A stretch of 64,000 nt of DNA, from NCBI RefSeq assembly GCF_000284315.1, contig NC_017094.1, forward strand, positions 961,486 to 1,025,485, given 5' to 3'. How positions within the stretch are numbered: position 1 is the first letter of the stretch; each line of letters opens with the position of its first letter. A model generated the notes under the pieces. That model saw only the letters and a program-made list of their open reading frames with translations, was not told where the DNA came from and did not search any database. This DNA comes from Leptospirillum ferrooxidans C2-3. GTDB taxonomy: Bacteria > Nitrospirota > Leptospirillia > Leptospirillales > Leptospirillaceae. The position numbers and the translations under genes are program-made. Positions 1-8,164 of the stretch are shown here, in pieces.

Positions 1-160
1 GTCTTCTGACAACAACAGGGTTGGTCTTGACACTCGACGCCAAAAGCTCCGAACTGATCCACTGACCTTCCAGCAGATCCGCCCGGGGCGGTTGTTTGGG
101 AATATATCCGAGTCCCACCATGATGTGTGTTGCCACTGCGAATCGGCTACTTTGAATCAT
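1..160 (-). CDS. Rrf2-family transcriptional regulator (3' end outside window)
   Basis: The reverse strand is open from an ATG at 160 to the window edge, giving 53 codons. The start reads MIQSSRFAVATHIMVGL and the last visible part is SSELLASSVKTNPVVVRR. This is the N-terminal winged-helix pattern of Rrf2 proteins, closest in feel to the YwnA branch: an opening SRFAVA helix, then a recognition helix ending NPVVVRR. The cysteine or Fe-S region used by IscR/NsrR types lies beyond the edge, so the effector cannot be judged. AAGG lies 7 bases before the ATG. A perfect inverted repeat at 163-181 overlaps this ribosome-binding site, which suggests autorepression. Family assignment is fairly sure; the target genes are unknown. 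Confidence 0.75.
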   Translation of the reverse strand, partial: MIQSSRFAVATHIMVGLGYIPKQPPRADLLEGQWISSELLASSVKTNPVVVRR

Positions 161-162
161 AC

Positions 163-181
163 TGTAACCTTAACTGTTACA
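163..181. promoter_or_regulatory. Palindromic operator-like site before the Rrf2 gene
   Basis: TGTAAC and GTTACA form a perfect 6+6 inverted repeat with a 7-base spacer. It sits directly before the Rrf2-family start codon and covers its ribosome-binding site. Rrf2 proteins bind dyad sites as dimers, so autoregulation is the natural reading. This is inference from position and symmetry. Confidence 0.5.
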
Positions 182-344
182 TTTAATGAAGTCAATGATC
201 TCCAGAAATGGAAGATAGAAGGGGAGCGGGTAAGAAAGTCCTTTGAGATTGAGTGGTTTCTGACAAGGGAATGGGGATATTTCATAAAAGAGAGTCTGTA
301 TGGTCGGACAGGGTTGATTGTCTTACAAGAATGCGGTCTGTTTG

Positions 345-364
345 AGAATTCCTTCAGGAATTCT
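345..364. other. Perfect 8-bp inverted repeat
   Basis: AGAATTCC and GGAATTCT flank a 4-base loop, just downstream of the stop of the unknown gene at 388-1656. A TTTTC tail follows on the plus strand only, and no plus-strand gene precedes it. On the minus strand the hairpin lacks a T-tract. It may still end the minus-strand transcript. Confidence 0.3.
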
Positions 365-387
365 TTTCAGCGGCTCCCTTTGGGGGT

Positions 388-1656
388 TTACGCGATTGCT
401 CCGTCATCACTCTGAAAGGATGAGGATTCTTGTCGATGGAGAGGGAGCTTGCTATGTCGCAATAGGAAGCTTTCAAGAGAGACAGGTGTTCCTGCAAGAG
501 TTTCAAGCCTGCTGGCGATTGAGCTTCTGGCCATTGTTTCGGCATTGTCGATTGAGACGTTCCTCAAGAGTATCCATGCCTGCTCTTCTTTTGGATCCCA
601 AAAAAAAGGTTCGTCCATCCTGGTTTTTTCCGCAATGCCCTTGAGTGTTGAAGCGCTTGCCCTTATGGGAAGGAATGTGATCTCGGAGGTTTCATGGCGA
701 ATCTTCGAGACGAGAGACTCTGCCTGCCGGATATCAAAACCGGCCGGGTTTAGCCATTGTCTGGCATAGCGGTACTGGGGGGACCAAGTGAAGGTCCTGA
801 CACTTTCGAGAATCAAAAGGGACATTTTCTGGAGAACTTTTCTGTATGTCGCAAGTCCGGTTCTCTTGAGGAATTCGGCATTGGCCGAGACGGAAACGAC
901 CGGGAGAACCCTGGCACATCTCAAAAGGGTGTGGATCCAGAGATGCTCGAGGGTTTTTTGGCTTCCTTCAAGTGTTGATCCCCAGATTCTTGGCATAACG
1001 GAAAAGTTTTGAGGCAATCCGGGAAGTTTTTCGGAGTCGGTTCCCGGAGGAACTCCGATGGGAGTTCCATGGGCTGTTCTGAACAGGATTCCGGGCTCAT
1101 ATCGTTGTCTGTACTCCGATTGAAAAGCTCCGAGAGCCGTCGTGCAAAGGGTTTCCTCATCGAGACGTGTCAGCCAGCTCGTGATTTCCTGCTGTATCTT
1201 GGTGTCGTCACTAAAAAAATCCGGACTTTTGACTACGGAAGGGTCTAATCCTTTCCCTTCCGGCACAAAAATAACATGAATGCCATTTTCAAACTTTCTG
1301 GCGGAGATCCCCATCCTGGGAGGAAGCGTCAGATCTTTTCTCCGGACCTTGAAGAGGATGTGAGCCTTCTTTTCTGAAAAAATCTGGTTCCGGAAGTCGT
1401 CAAATGTTCGTGTTTCAGTGGCGGGTAGGATGTCAGAGAGTTCGGAAAAAAAGAGATCCTGGGCCTTCAGTGTCGGCATGGTTGAGAAAAGAGGGGGCAA
1501 ATTGTCAGATCGGTAGATGAGATCCCCTCCCTTCGAAAATCCCATATGCCATGATCCGTCCGGAAGTCCTCCGGCGTTGGCTTCGAGTCCACTGCCCACC
1601 TTGTCTGGCGCATAGAGGACAGGGGCCTGACTCATGAGTGGATGCTGGGACGCCAT
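388..1656 (-). CDS. Hypothetical protein, 422 aa
   Basis: No family was recognised. The product is soluble in appearance, with no signal peptide or membrane segment. It has mixed charge, a Ser/Gln-rich C-terminal tail, and an RRKDLTLPPRMG stretch in its first third. The start at 1656 (MASQHPLM) is preferred because GAGG lies just upstream; an in-frame TTG at 1707 would add 17 residues but has no ribosome-binding site. The gene is transcribed towards the Rrf2-family regulator and away from glyQ. Codon use resembles the neighbours, so there is no sign of recent transfer. Length and clean reading frame support a real gene; function is unknown. Confidence 0.6.
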   Translation of the reverse strand: MASQHPLMSQAPVLYAPDKVGSGLEANAGGLPDGSWHMGFSKGGDLIYRSDNLPPLFSTMPTLKAQDLFFSELSDILPATETRTFDDFRNQIFSEKKAHILFKVRRKDLTLPPRMGISARKFENGIHVIFVPEGKGLDPSVVKSPDFFSDDTKIQQEITSWLTRLDEETLCTTALGAFQSEYRQRYEPGILFRTAHGTPIGVPPGTDSEKLPGLPQNFSVMPRIWGSTLEGSQKTLEHLWIHTLLRCARVLPVVSVSANAEFLKRTGLATYRKVLQKMSLLILESVRTFTWSPQYRYARQWLNPAGFDIRQAESLVSKIRHETSEITFLPIRASASTLKGIAEKTRMDEPFFWDPKEEQAWILLRNVSIDNAETMARSSIASRLETLAGTPVSLESFLLRHSKLPLHRQESSSFQSDDGAIA

Positions 1657-1835
1657 GATCCTCAAGGATGCTCCTCTGTTCTGGCCGATAGAAAAAACAA
1701 TTCTCAAGAATCATAAGGTTATGGATCGCTGTATGCAAATTGCGTCCTATTTTTTGACCTCCAAATGCTGAGTTTGTTTTTTCAGGGTTTATTTTTCATA
1801 AAGGTGCCAACCGAGAGGCTGACGCCTTTTATCCG

Positions 1836-1865
1836 TTGTCTTTTGACACCGAATAAAAGTATGAT
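1836..1865 (+). promoter_or_regulatory. Possible sigma-70 promoter for the glyQ operon
   Basis: TTGTCT at 1836-1841 and TATGAT at 1860-1865 are separated by 18 bases and lie about 85 bases before glyQ. A TTGACA at 1843 is too close to the -10 element to be its partner. The match is moderate (4/6 and 5/6). No T-box leader was seen. The 294-base gap at 1657-1950 holds nothing else recognisable. Confidence 0.35.
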
Positions 1866-1950
1866 CGGGGCTTGATGCGTCGCTTCGCCCGGTCTTTACA
1901 GGAGAACTTAGGGGAAGCGGCTGCCGGGAAAGAATTCGGGGAGGGGGTTT

Positions 1951-2850
1951 ATGTCGGTGATGCCAGGCCACACATTTCAGGAGATGATTCTTTCCCTCAA
2001 GGGGTACTGGGCCAAAGAGGGTTGTTTGTTGCCGGAGCCATGGGACATGGAGATGGGGGCGGGAACCTTTCATCCTGAAACATTCTTTGGGGCTCTTGGT
2101 CCCCGAAAGAAGAAAGCCGCCTATCTGCAGCCCTGTCGCCGGCCGACAGACGGGCGTTATGGGGAAAATCCGAACAGGCTTCAACGATATTACCAATTTC
2201 AGGTGATTCTCAAACCATCTCCCCTTGAGCCCCAGACTTTGTACCTGAAGAGCCTTGAATCACTGGGAATCAAGCTCGAGGACCATGATATCCGTTTTGT
2301 CCATGATGACTGGGAATCTCCGACCCTTGGTGCATGGGGACTTGGCTGGGAAGTATGGCTGGACGGGATGGAGGTGACCCAGTTTACCTACTTTCAGGAG
2401 ATTGCCGGAATCCCTCTCTCCCCGATCACAGTCGAGATTACCTATGGCCTTGAACGTCTCGCGATGTACCTTCAGGGTGTGGAAAATGTTTATGATCTGG
2501 CTTATTCGGGAGATGTCAGCTATGGGGATGTCCATCTTGAAAATGAACGTCAGCAGTCCCATTTCAATTTTACAAAGGCACCGGTTGAGGAACTCCGAAA
2601 TTTCTTCTCCCATGTTGAAGAACAGTCAACCCAACTGGTTGAAGAAGGGCTTTATCTGCCGGCGTATGAGATGGTCCTGAAGATGTCCCATACCTTCAAT
2701 TTGCTTGATGCCAGAGGCGCTGTGAGCACCTCTGAACGTCAGAGATTCATTGGAAGGGTTCGCGGCCGGGCCAGGGCGGTGGCGCTTTGCGCCATGGAGA
2801 TCTGGTCGGGAAACGGGGGTAAGGACCTGTCCGGGGAGGATGTTCGATGA
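1951..2850 (+). CDS. glyQ: Glycine-tRNA ligase alpha subunit
   Basis: This is the catalytic class II subunit of the tetrameric bacterial glycyl-tRNA synthetase, which charges tRNA-Gly in the cytoplasm. The 299-residue product matches the usual length of about 300. It carries the expected N-terminus ([18 protein letters not shown]), the [20 protein letters not shown] block, and [13 protein letters not shown] of the class II core, followed by the [13 protein letters not shown] motif. The start follows a strong GGGAGGGGG three bases upstream. The stop overlaps the start of glyS in an ATGA arrangement, as expected for a strictly paired complex. It opens the glyQ-glyS-ribD-ribE run. Confidence 0.97.
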   Translation: MSVMPGHTFQEMILSLKGYWAKEGCLLPEPWDMEMGAGTFHPETFFGALGPRKKKAAYLQPCRRPTDGRYGENPNRLQRYYQFQVILKPSPLEPQTLYLKSLESLGIKLEDHDIRFVHDDWESPTLGAWGLGWEVWLDGMEVTQFTYFQEIAGIPLSPITVEITYGLERLAMYLQGVENVYDLAYSGDVSYGDVHLENERQQSHFNFTKAPVEELRNFFSHVEEQSTQLVEEGLYLPAYEMVLKMSHTFNLLDARGAVSTSERQRFIGRVRGRARAVALCAMEIWSGNGGKDLSGEDVR

Positions 2851-5075
2851 TGTTCGATGATTCTTTTCCCAAGCCGACCCATGCCCTGGATCATGCCGCG
2901 CTTTTTGAGGTGGGATGTGAAGAGTTGCCCGCTGGCCTTCTCCCCGGAATCAGGGAGGCTCTTTTTGCGGGAGCCAAAAACCTGAGAAAAGAATTTCGTC
3001 TGGGAGATGGAGATGTCAGGGTTTATGCGACACCCCAACGCTTGATTGTTTTTTTGCTGGATCTCCCGGAGAGGCAGGAAGCCCGTGTCGAGCGGGTAAT
3101 GGGTCCTCCTGCAAGGCTTGCGGGAACGCTTCCGGACCACCCTTCCCCACAGGCGGCCGGTTTTGCCAAAAATCAGTCGGTATCCCTGTCCAGCCTCTTC
3201 TTTCTGGAGACACCGAAAGGTTCTTATCTGGCCGTCGATCGCAGTTTGCCGGTCTTTTCGACCAAAGAGGTTCTTCCTGAACTTTTCTCAAGACTCCTGA
3301 AGGAGTTGCCTCTCTCTCGCTCGATGCGATGGGGAGAGGGAGCAGGTCCCTTTCTCAGGCCGATTCTTTGGATTCTGGCGTTGTTTGGCGAGGACGTGGT
3401 TCCTGTTGGTGTGTGCGGACAAAACTCCGGGAATCAGACGAGAACACCAAGGTCGATGGGGTTTCTGGAGCAAACGGTCCACCATGTCAGCCATTATGCC
3501 GGTTTGATTTCAGACTGGCCCCTGACTGTCGACACCGGTCTCAAGAAAAAAATGATTTGTCAGGAAATCGATACAACCGTCAGAATGGAATCCGATAGTG
3601 GTCTTTTGCCCCACGGGGCTGTATGGGTCTATGACGAGGAACTTCTTGTAGAGGTTGCAGATCTGGTTGAGCAGTTCCGGGCGGTCGTTGGAACGTTCCC
3701 CTCCGGATTTCTGGAGCTTCCTCAAGAGTTGATCCAGACGGTTCTTCGCGTTCACCAGCGGTATTTTATCTTGAAAGACAAATCGGGAAACACCCTTCCC
3801 AATTTTGTGTGCGTTGCGGGAAATCCGCGAGCGAATCTCCATGTGATCCGGTCCGGATACGAAAAGGTGGTTCGCGCAAGACTTGAGGATGCGCAGTATT
3901 ATTTTGACCGTGACCGGAAACGATCCCTCTCTGACTTCTCCCGGGACCTTTCGGGGCTGAACCTCTTTCCGGGATCCGGAACCTATCTGGATCATGCGCG
4001 CGCCACGAGAGACTTGTCGGACTGGTTCCTGGACCATGTTATTGACGAGACTGGGCTTTCCAGGGCTGATTTGTCCAGGATGCTGGGACGGATTTCCCCA
4101 GTTTACAAGGCCGACCTTGCAACAGGGCTGGTCCGGGAATTTACGGAGCTTCAGGGCGTGATCGGCGGCCATTACTGGAAATGGGAAAATCGCGACCTCA
4201 TTGTGAAACAGGATTCGGAGTCGGAAAAGATTCTTCTTGAAGCCAGGGCCATTGCTGAACACTACCACCCCCGTTTTTCGGGAGATTCCCTACCGGAATC
4301 TCTCCTGGGGAGGATCCTGGCAGCATCCGACAAATACCTGTACCTGGTGGCAGCATTCAAGGCCGGGCTGTCTCCTAGCGGATCGGAAGATCCCTACGCG
4401 GTCAGGCGCGCAGGAACGGGGTTGATCGCGATCGTAGCGGACAGTGGCTGGTCACTTTCAGTCAATGACCTTGCCTTGAGATCGGCCGGGGTTTTTGGAG
4501 AAAACGATTGTTATCTGCCTCTTCTCAACTTCTTTCTGGAACGTCTGGAAAACCTGCTGGGGAAGGATGCCCCGATTCTTCTTGTCCGCGCGGCCCTGGT
4601 TTCTCCATCTGAACCGATTGCCTTGTCCTGTCGAAGATTGTCCTTTCAAAAAACGATCCTTTCCGATCCATCCCTTCCCGTTCTGGTGACTCTCTATAGC
4701 CGCATTGCCAATATTCTCGATAAAGGTGGCCGACAACCGCAAGACATCCGTCCGGAACTTCTGGTCGAACCCGCCGAGACATTTTTGTGGGATCAAGTCG
4801 TGTCATTGGGTCTCTCCGGACAAGGTGGCTGGTCTCTATTGGGCGAAGCCGGGGAGTTTGACGAGATCTGGAGGAGATCGCTGCTTCTGGTCGATCCTGT
4901 TACAAAGTTTTTTGAGTCGGTCCTCGTGAATGCTCCGGAGGAGACTCTGAGAGCGAATCGTCTGGCCTTGCTTGGGACGATCCTGTCAGGACTTGAAATT
5001 TTGGGAAAACTGTCGTTTCTGACTCAGCTGTTGCTTCCTTCCCAGGAAGGAGCCGGGGAGAGCAAGTCCGGGTGA
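2847..5075 (+). CDS. glyS: Glycine-tRNA ligase beta subunit
   Basis: This is the tRNA-recognition subunit partnering GlyQ. The opening residues carry the family signature [16 protein letters not shown], and the core has [22 protein letters not shown] followed by [12 protein letters not shown]. The C-terminal half has the HD-like and anticodon-binding regions ([14 protein letters not shown]-like block at about residues 510-530). At 742 residues it is somewhat longer than typical (about 690). The first ATG overlaps the glyQ stop. Its TGA stop overlaps a GTG for ribD (GTGA), so all four genes are translationally coupled. Confidence 0.97.
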   Translation: MMFDDSFPKPTHALDHAALFEVGCEELPAGLLPGIREALFAGAKNLRKEFRLGDGDVRVYATPQRLIVFLLDLPERQEARVERVMGPPARLAGTLPDHPSPQAAGFAKNQSVSLSSLFFLETPKGSYLAVDRSLPVFSTKEVLPELFSRLLKELPLSRSMRWGEGAGPFLRPILWILALFGEDVVPVGVCGQNSGNQTRTPRSMGFLEQTVHHVSHYAGLISDWPLTVDTGLKKKMICQEIDTTVRMESDSGLLPHGAVWVYDEELLVEVADLVEQFRAVVGTFPSGFLELPQELIQTVLRVHQRYFILKDKSGNTLPNFVCVAGNPRANLHVIRSGYEKVVRARLEDAQYYFDRDRKRSLSDFSRDLSGLNLFPGSGTYLDHARATRDLSDWFLDHVIDETGLSRADLSRMLGRISPVYKADLATGLVREFTELQGVIGGHYWKWENRDLIVKQDSESEKILLEARAIAEHYHPRFSGDSLPESLLGRILAASDKYLYLVAAFKAGLSPSGSEDPYAVRRAGTGLIAIVADSGWSLSVNDLALRSAGVFGENDCYLPLLNFFLERLENLLGKDAPILLVRAALVSPSEPIALSCRRLSFQKTILSDPSLPVLVTLYSRIANILDKGGRQPQDIRPELLVEPAETFLWDQVVSLGLSGQGGWSLLGEAGEFDEIWRRSLLLVDPVTKFFESVLVNAPEETLRANRLALLGTILSGLEILGKLSFLTQLLLPSQEGAGESKSG

Positions 5076-6256
5076 CAAGTCCTATGGCGGATGACGAGAA
5101 GTGGATGAATATGGTGCTATCCCTTGCCCGGAAAGGGGACGGGACTGTTGCACCAAATCCTTGTGTCGGAGCGGTTGTCGTGTCGAGGGGGAAACTGGTC
5201 GGAAAAGGCTTCCATCAGCGTCCCGGATTGGCTCATGCCGAAGTTTGTGCTTTGGCTGAAGCCGGGCCCAAGGCGATGGGAGGAGATCTTTATGTCAACC
5301 TCGAACCTTGTTGCCATTTGAAAAAAAGAACACCACCCTGTACGAAGGAGATCATCCAGAGCGGAATACAACGCGTGGTGATTTCCACACTCGATCCAAA
5401 CCCCGAGGTTTCAGGCGATGGGGTGAAGGAGCTTCAGCGGGCTGGTATTGATGTGTCGGTCGGTATCTTTTCCAAAAAGGCGTTCGAGTTGAATCGGGGT
5501 TTTTTTTCCCTGATGAAGAACAGGCGCCCATTTATTACCCTGAAAGGCGCCGCAAGTATCGATGGACGAATTGCGACATCTTCTGGAGATTCCCAGTGGA
5601 TTTCCGGAGATCGCTCTCTTCTTCTGGCCCATCAGCTGAGAAATACTCACGATGCCATTCTCGTCGGGGTCGGGACAATCCTTTCTGATGATCCGCTTCT
5701 GACGACCCGAATCCCCGGAAAGAAAACCCGCAATCCGGTTCGGATCATCCTGGATTCCATGGCGAAGACACCTGTCAACTCCCAGGCAGTCAAGACGATT
5801 TCAGAAGCAGCGCTATGGATCGTTGCGGGTCAGGAGGCTCCCTCAAAAAAAATCATGGAACTCCAGTCTGCCGGGGCGACAGTGATTCAGTGCCAGATGG
5901 ATGCAATGGGTCGGCTTGATCTTTTTGAGTTGATGAACCATCTGGTGGAACGTCGCATCCTGACGCTTCTGGTAGAGGGTGGTGGACACGTGACAGGTTC
6001 ATTCCTTTCCAGCAGGTTGGTGGACCGGATCCGTCTGGTGGTTGCTCCATTGGTGATAGGTGGCGATGATTCAATCAACTGGGTCGCAGGAGGAGATTCT
6101 CCCGGGATGCTCAAGGAGGCCCAGCGATTTTCTGTGCCGATCAGGCCAACACGTCTGGGGTCGGACGTCTTGTTGTCGCTTGATCTTTGGGATGAAAAAA
6201 CGATGGTTTCAGGACGTTCCGACAAGGAGGATTCAGATGTTTTCGGGGATCATTGA
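5072..6256 (+). CDS. ribD: Bifunctional riboflavin deaminase/reductase RibD
   Basis: RibD catalyses the second and third committed steps of riboflavin synthesis: deamination of the pyrimidine intermediate, then NADPH-dependent reduction of its ribosyl side chain. The N-terminal deaminase (residues about 8-150) shows NPCVGAVVV, the zinc/catalytic HAE in LAHAEVCAL, and the zinc cysteines in EPCCHLKKRTPPC. The reductase domain begins near residue 155 (FITLKGAASIDGRIAT) and ends with LLVEGGG and LVVAPLVIGG. The GTG at 5072 overlaps the glyS stop; an in-frame ATG at 5084 is an alternative with a poorer ribosome-binding site. It overlaps ribE by 20 bases. ribBA and ribH are not in the window. Confidence 0.95.
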   Translation: MTSPMADDEKWMNMVLSLARKGDGTVAPNPCVGAVVVSRGKLVGKGFHQRPGLAHAEVCALAEAGPKAMGGDLYVNLEPCCHLKKRTPPCTKEIIQSGIQRVVISTLDPNPEVSGDGVKELQRAGIDVSVGIFSKKAFELNRGFFSLMKNRRPFITLKGAASIDGRIATSSGDSQWISGDRSLLLAHQLRNTHDAILVGVGTILSDDPLLTTRIPGKKTRNPVRIILDSMAKTPVNSQAVKTISEAALWIVAGQEAPSKKIMELQSAGATVIQCQMDAMGRLDLFELMNHLVERRILTLLVEGGGHVTGSFLSSRLVDRIRLVVAPLVIGGDDSINWVAGGDSPGMLKEAQRFSVPIRPTRLGSDVLLSLDLWDEKTMVSGRSDKEDSDVFGDH

Positions 6257-6881
6257 GACCGTTGGTGTTTTGATGGAGACAGAAAAAAAACACGGTGGCA
6301 TGCATCTCGTCTTTGGGGGTGTTTCCTTTGCGGGAGAGCTTGTCATCGGAGAGTCTATCGCCATAGACGGGGCCTGCATGACGGTGGTCCGGTCTGATGG
6401 TGAACGAATGTCCTTCGATGTCGACCTGTCTCTTGAAACTCTTTCCGTAACCCAAATGGGCAGCTGGACTCCCGGCAGAAGAGTGAATCTGGAACGGGCC
6501 CTCCGCCTTTCGGACCGTCTGGGTGGTCATCTTGTCCTGGGACATGTGGATGATACAGGGTGGCTGATATCCCGTCGTGATGAGGGAGGCACAACTTTTT
6601 TGACGATTGGTGTCCCCATTCGCCATGCGTCTCTTCTGATCCCAAAGGGATCCATTACCGTTGACGGGATCAGCCTGACCGTGAATGCCCTTTCGGATTA
6701 TCCCGAAGAAGAAAGCGTCCATGTGGAGCTTGCGATCATCCCCCATACATTGTCGGCAACGAATATCGGAGAGAGAAAACCCGGCGACCTTATCCACATT
6801 GAGTTTGATGTTGTCGGTAAATACATCCTCCGTGCAGGCAGCATCGAAAAAAGTGGTGATGGAACATTCCGGCCACTTTGA
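6237..6881 (+). CDS. ribE: Riboflavin synthase alpha chain
   Basis: Riboflavin synthase converts two 6,7-dimethyl-8-ribityllumazine molecules into riboflavin and the RibD-derived pyrimidine. The 214-residue product shows the two homologous lumazine-binding barrels. The first opens MFSGIIETVG and contains SIAIDGACMTVV; the second contains GHLVLGHVDDTGW and SITVDGISLTVN. The start at 6237 has a perfect AAGGAGG six bases upstream, inside the end of ribD. The frame is open further upstream but has no comparable site. The gene converges on the pstS-like gene with only five bases between the stops. Confidence 0.96.
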   Translation: MFSGIIETVGVLMETEKKHGGMHLVFGGVSFAGELVIGESIAIDGACMTVVRSDGERMSFDVDLSLETLSVTQMGSWTPGRRVNLERALRLSDRLGGHLVLGHVDDTGWLISRRDEGGTTFLTIGVPIRHASLLIPKGSITVDGISLTVNALSDYPEEESVHVELAIIPHTLSATNIGERKPGDLIHIEFDVVGKYILRAGSIEKSGDGTFRPL

Positions 6882-6886
6882 TGATA

Positions 6887-8002
6887 TCAGCCTGGAGTTA
6901 CCGTTTTGAACGCATTTCCAGGGAGCAGATCCCTGAAAAGTTTACGTATTATAAGGGGCTTTCCGGAGTCCACTGGAAGGGGAGCGAATCCGGCTGACTT
7001 TATGAGCGAAGGATTTTGACCGGAAATCAGAACCCATTCAACAAGATGTCTGACATCCTTCATGCTCTCTGAGTCAAGGTGAGGATTGATGACCCAATAT
7101 TCAAAGTTTGATGCCGGATAAACATTTTTTCCCGGGACCCAGAACACAATGGACCTGTCAAGATCGTTTGTGCCGGGTGTGTTTTTGAGGGCACTCCTTC
7201 CGGCATTGGTGATGCTTTCGACCGATCCGGACACAAAATATCCATCGTGATTCTTGAGCGCCGCGGACGGAAGACCAGAACGTTCAACCCAGTTGTGTCC
7301 GGCATAGCCCATGCTCCAGGGTGTGTTTTTGATGTCCGCTGAAATGTCCCCGTTTCCATTGGAACTTTTTCCGACAGGCCATGATGGGGACATATCCCGG
7401 CCGATCTCATCTCTCCATTCATGAGACGTTCTGGAAAGATAGTCGGTCATGACGAAGGTTGTTCCGGAAGGATCCTTGCGGTGAATGACGATAATCTTTT
7501 TGTGGGGGAGAGGTATTCCGGGGTTGATGGACAAAAGTCTCCTGTCATCCCAATACTGGATCTTTCCGAGGTAAATCAGTGCAAGTGTATTCCCGTCCAG
7601 CCTTAAGGGTGTTTTTCTGGAAAAGCCGGGAAGATTGTAGATGACTTCGACATCTTCCATTGCAACGGGGATGCTGACCATTCCGGGGTATTGTTTTTTG
7701 ATGTTCTTGGTCTCGTAGGCATCTGAGGCACCGATTGTGACATCACCAAGAAAGGCCTGACGGTACCCCATTCCGGATCCGGTGGGAGAGATGTCGATTT
7801 TGGTTCCGGGATGCTTCCTTTCATAGGATTGTGCCCATTTTTCCTCAAGAGGATAAAGCATCGAGGATCCGGTAATGGTCATCAGACTCTGGGCCTGGGA
7901 GAGGGTTGGGAAAAGGGCGATTGAAACGAGTGTCAGCATCAAAAAGCTGCCTCTTGCTGCAGACCATCTATGTCTATGAACAGATCCGGACTTTTTCAAC
8001 AT
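6887..8002 (-). CDS. PstS-like periplasmic phosphate-binding protein
   Basis: This is a secreted substrate-binding protein of the PstS family, which captures phosphate for the PstCAB ABC transporter. After the basic start (MLKKSGSVHRHRW) there is a hydrophobic stretch ending TLSQAQS, a probable signal peptidase I site. The mature part begins with the PstS hallmark ITGSSMLYPLEEKWAQSY, then SPTGSGMGYRQAF and a phosphate-loop-like RKDPSGTTFVMTDYL. The start at 8002 has GAGGG eight bases upstream; a GTG at 8017 adds five residues. No pstC, pstA, pstB, phoU or phoR is nearby, so it may serve a distant transporter, high-affinity scavenging or another anion. No Pho box was recognised. Confidence 0.85.
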   Translation of the reverse strand: MLKKSGSVHRHRWSAARGSFLMLTLVSIALFPTLSQAQSLMTITGSSMLYPLEEKWAQSYERKHPGTKIDISPTGSGMGYRQAFLGDVTIGASDAYETKNIKKQYPGMVSIPVAMEDVEVIYNLPGFSRKTPLRLDGNTLALIYLGKIQYWDDRRLLSINPGIPLPHKKIIVIHRKDPSGTTFVMTDYLSRTSHEWRDEIGRDMSPSWPVGKSSNGNGDISADIKNTPWSMGYAGHNWVERSGLPSAALKNHDGYFVSGSVESITNAGRSALKNTPGTNDLDRSIVFWVPGKNVYPASNFEYWVINPHLDSESMKDVRHLVEWVLISGQNPSLIKSAGFAPLPVDSGKPLIIRKLFRDLLPGNAFKTVTPG

Positions 8003-8164
8003 GGGATATTCCCTCACTCATTCCTGATATTGGTATATGGGATGCGCGCATTCTATAATGTCCTGATCCTACCTTAAGATGACATGGCTTGGAAGCGGTC
8101 TCCTTTTTGAGGAGGCATCAATCTTTTCCCCTTTTGTTTTTGCTTTGCCAAGGAAGAACAGCTG

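Noticed and set aside
1843-1865. TTGACA with TATGAT before glyQ as a promoter pair
   Set aside because: The spacer is only 11 bases; TTGTCT at 1836 gives a workable 18-base spacer instead.
1740-1950. T-box leader for glyQ-glyS
   Set aside because: No T-box sequence or specifier-like hairpin was visible.
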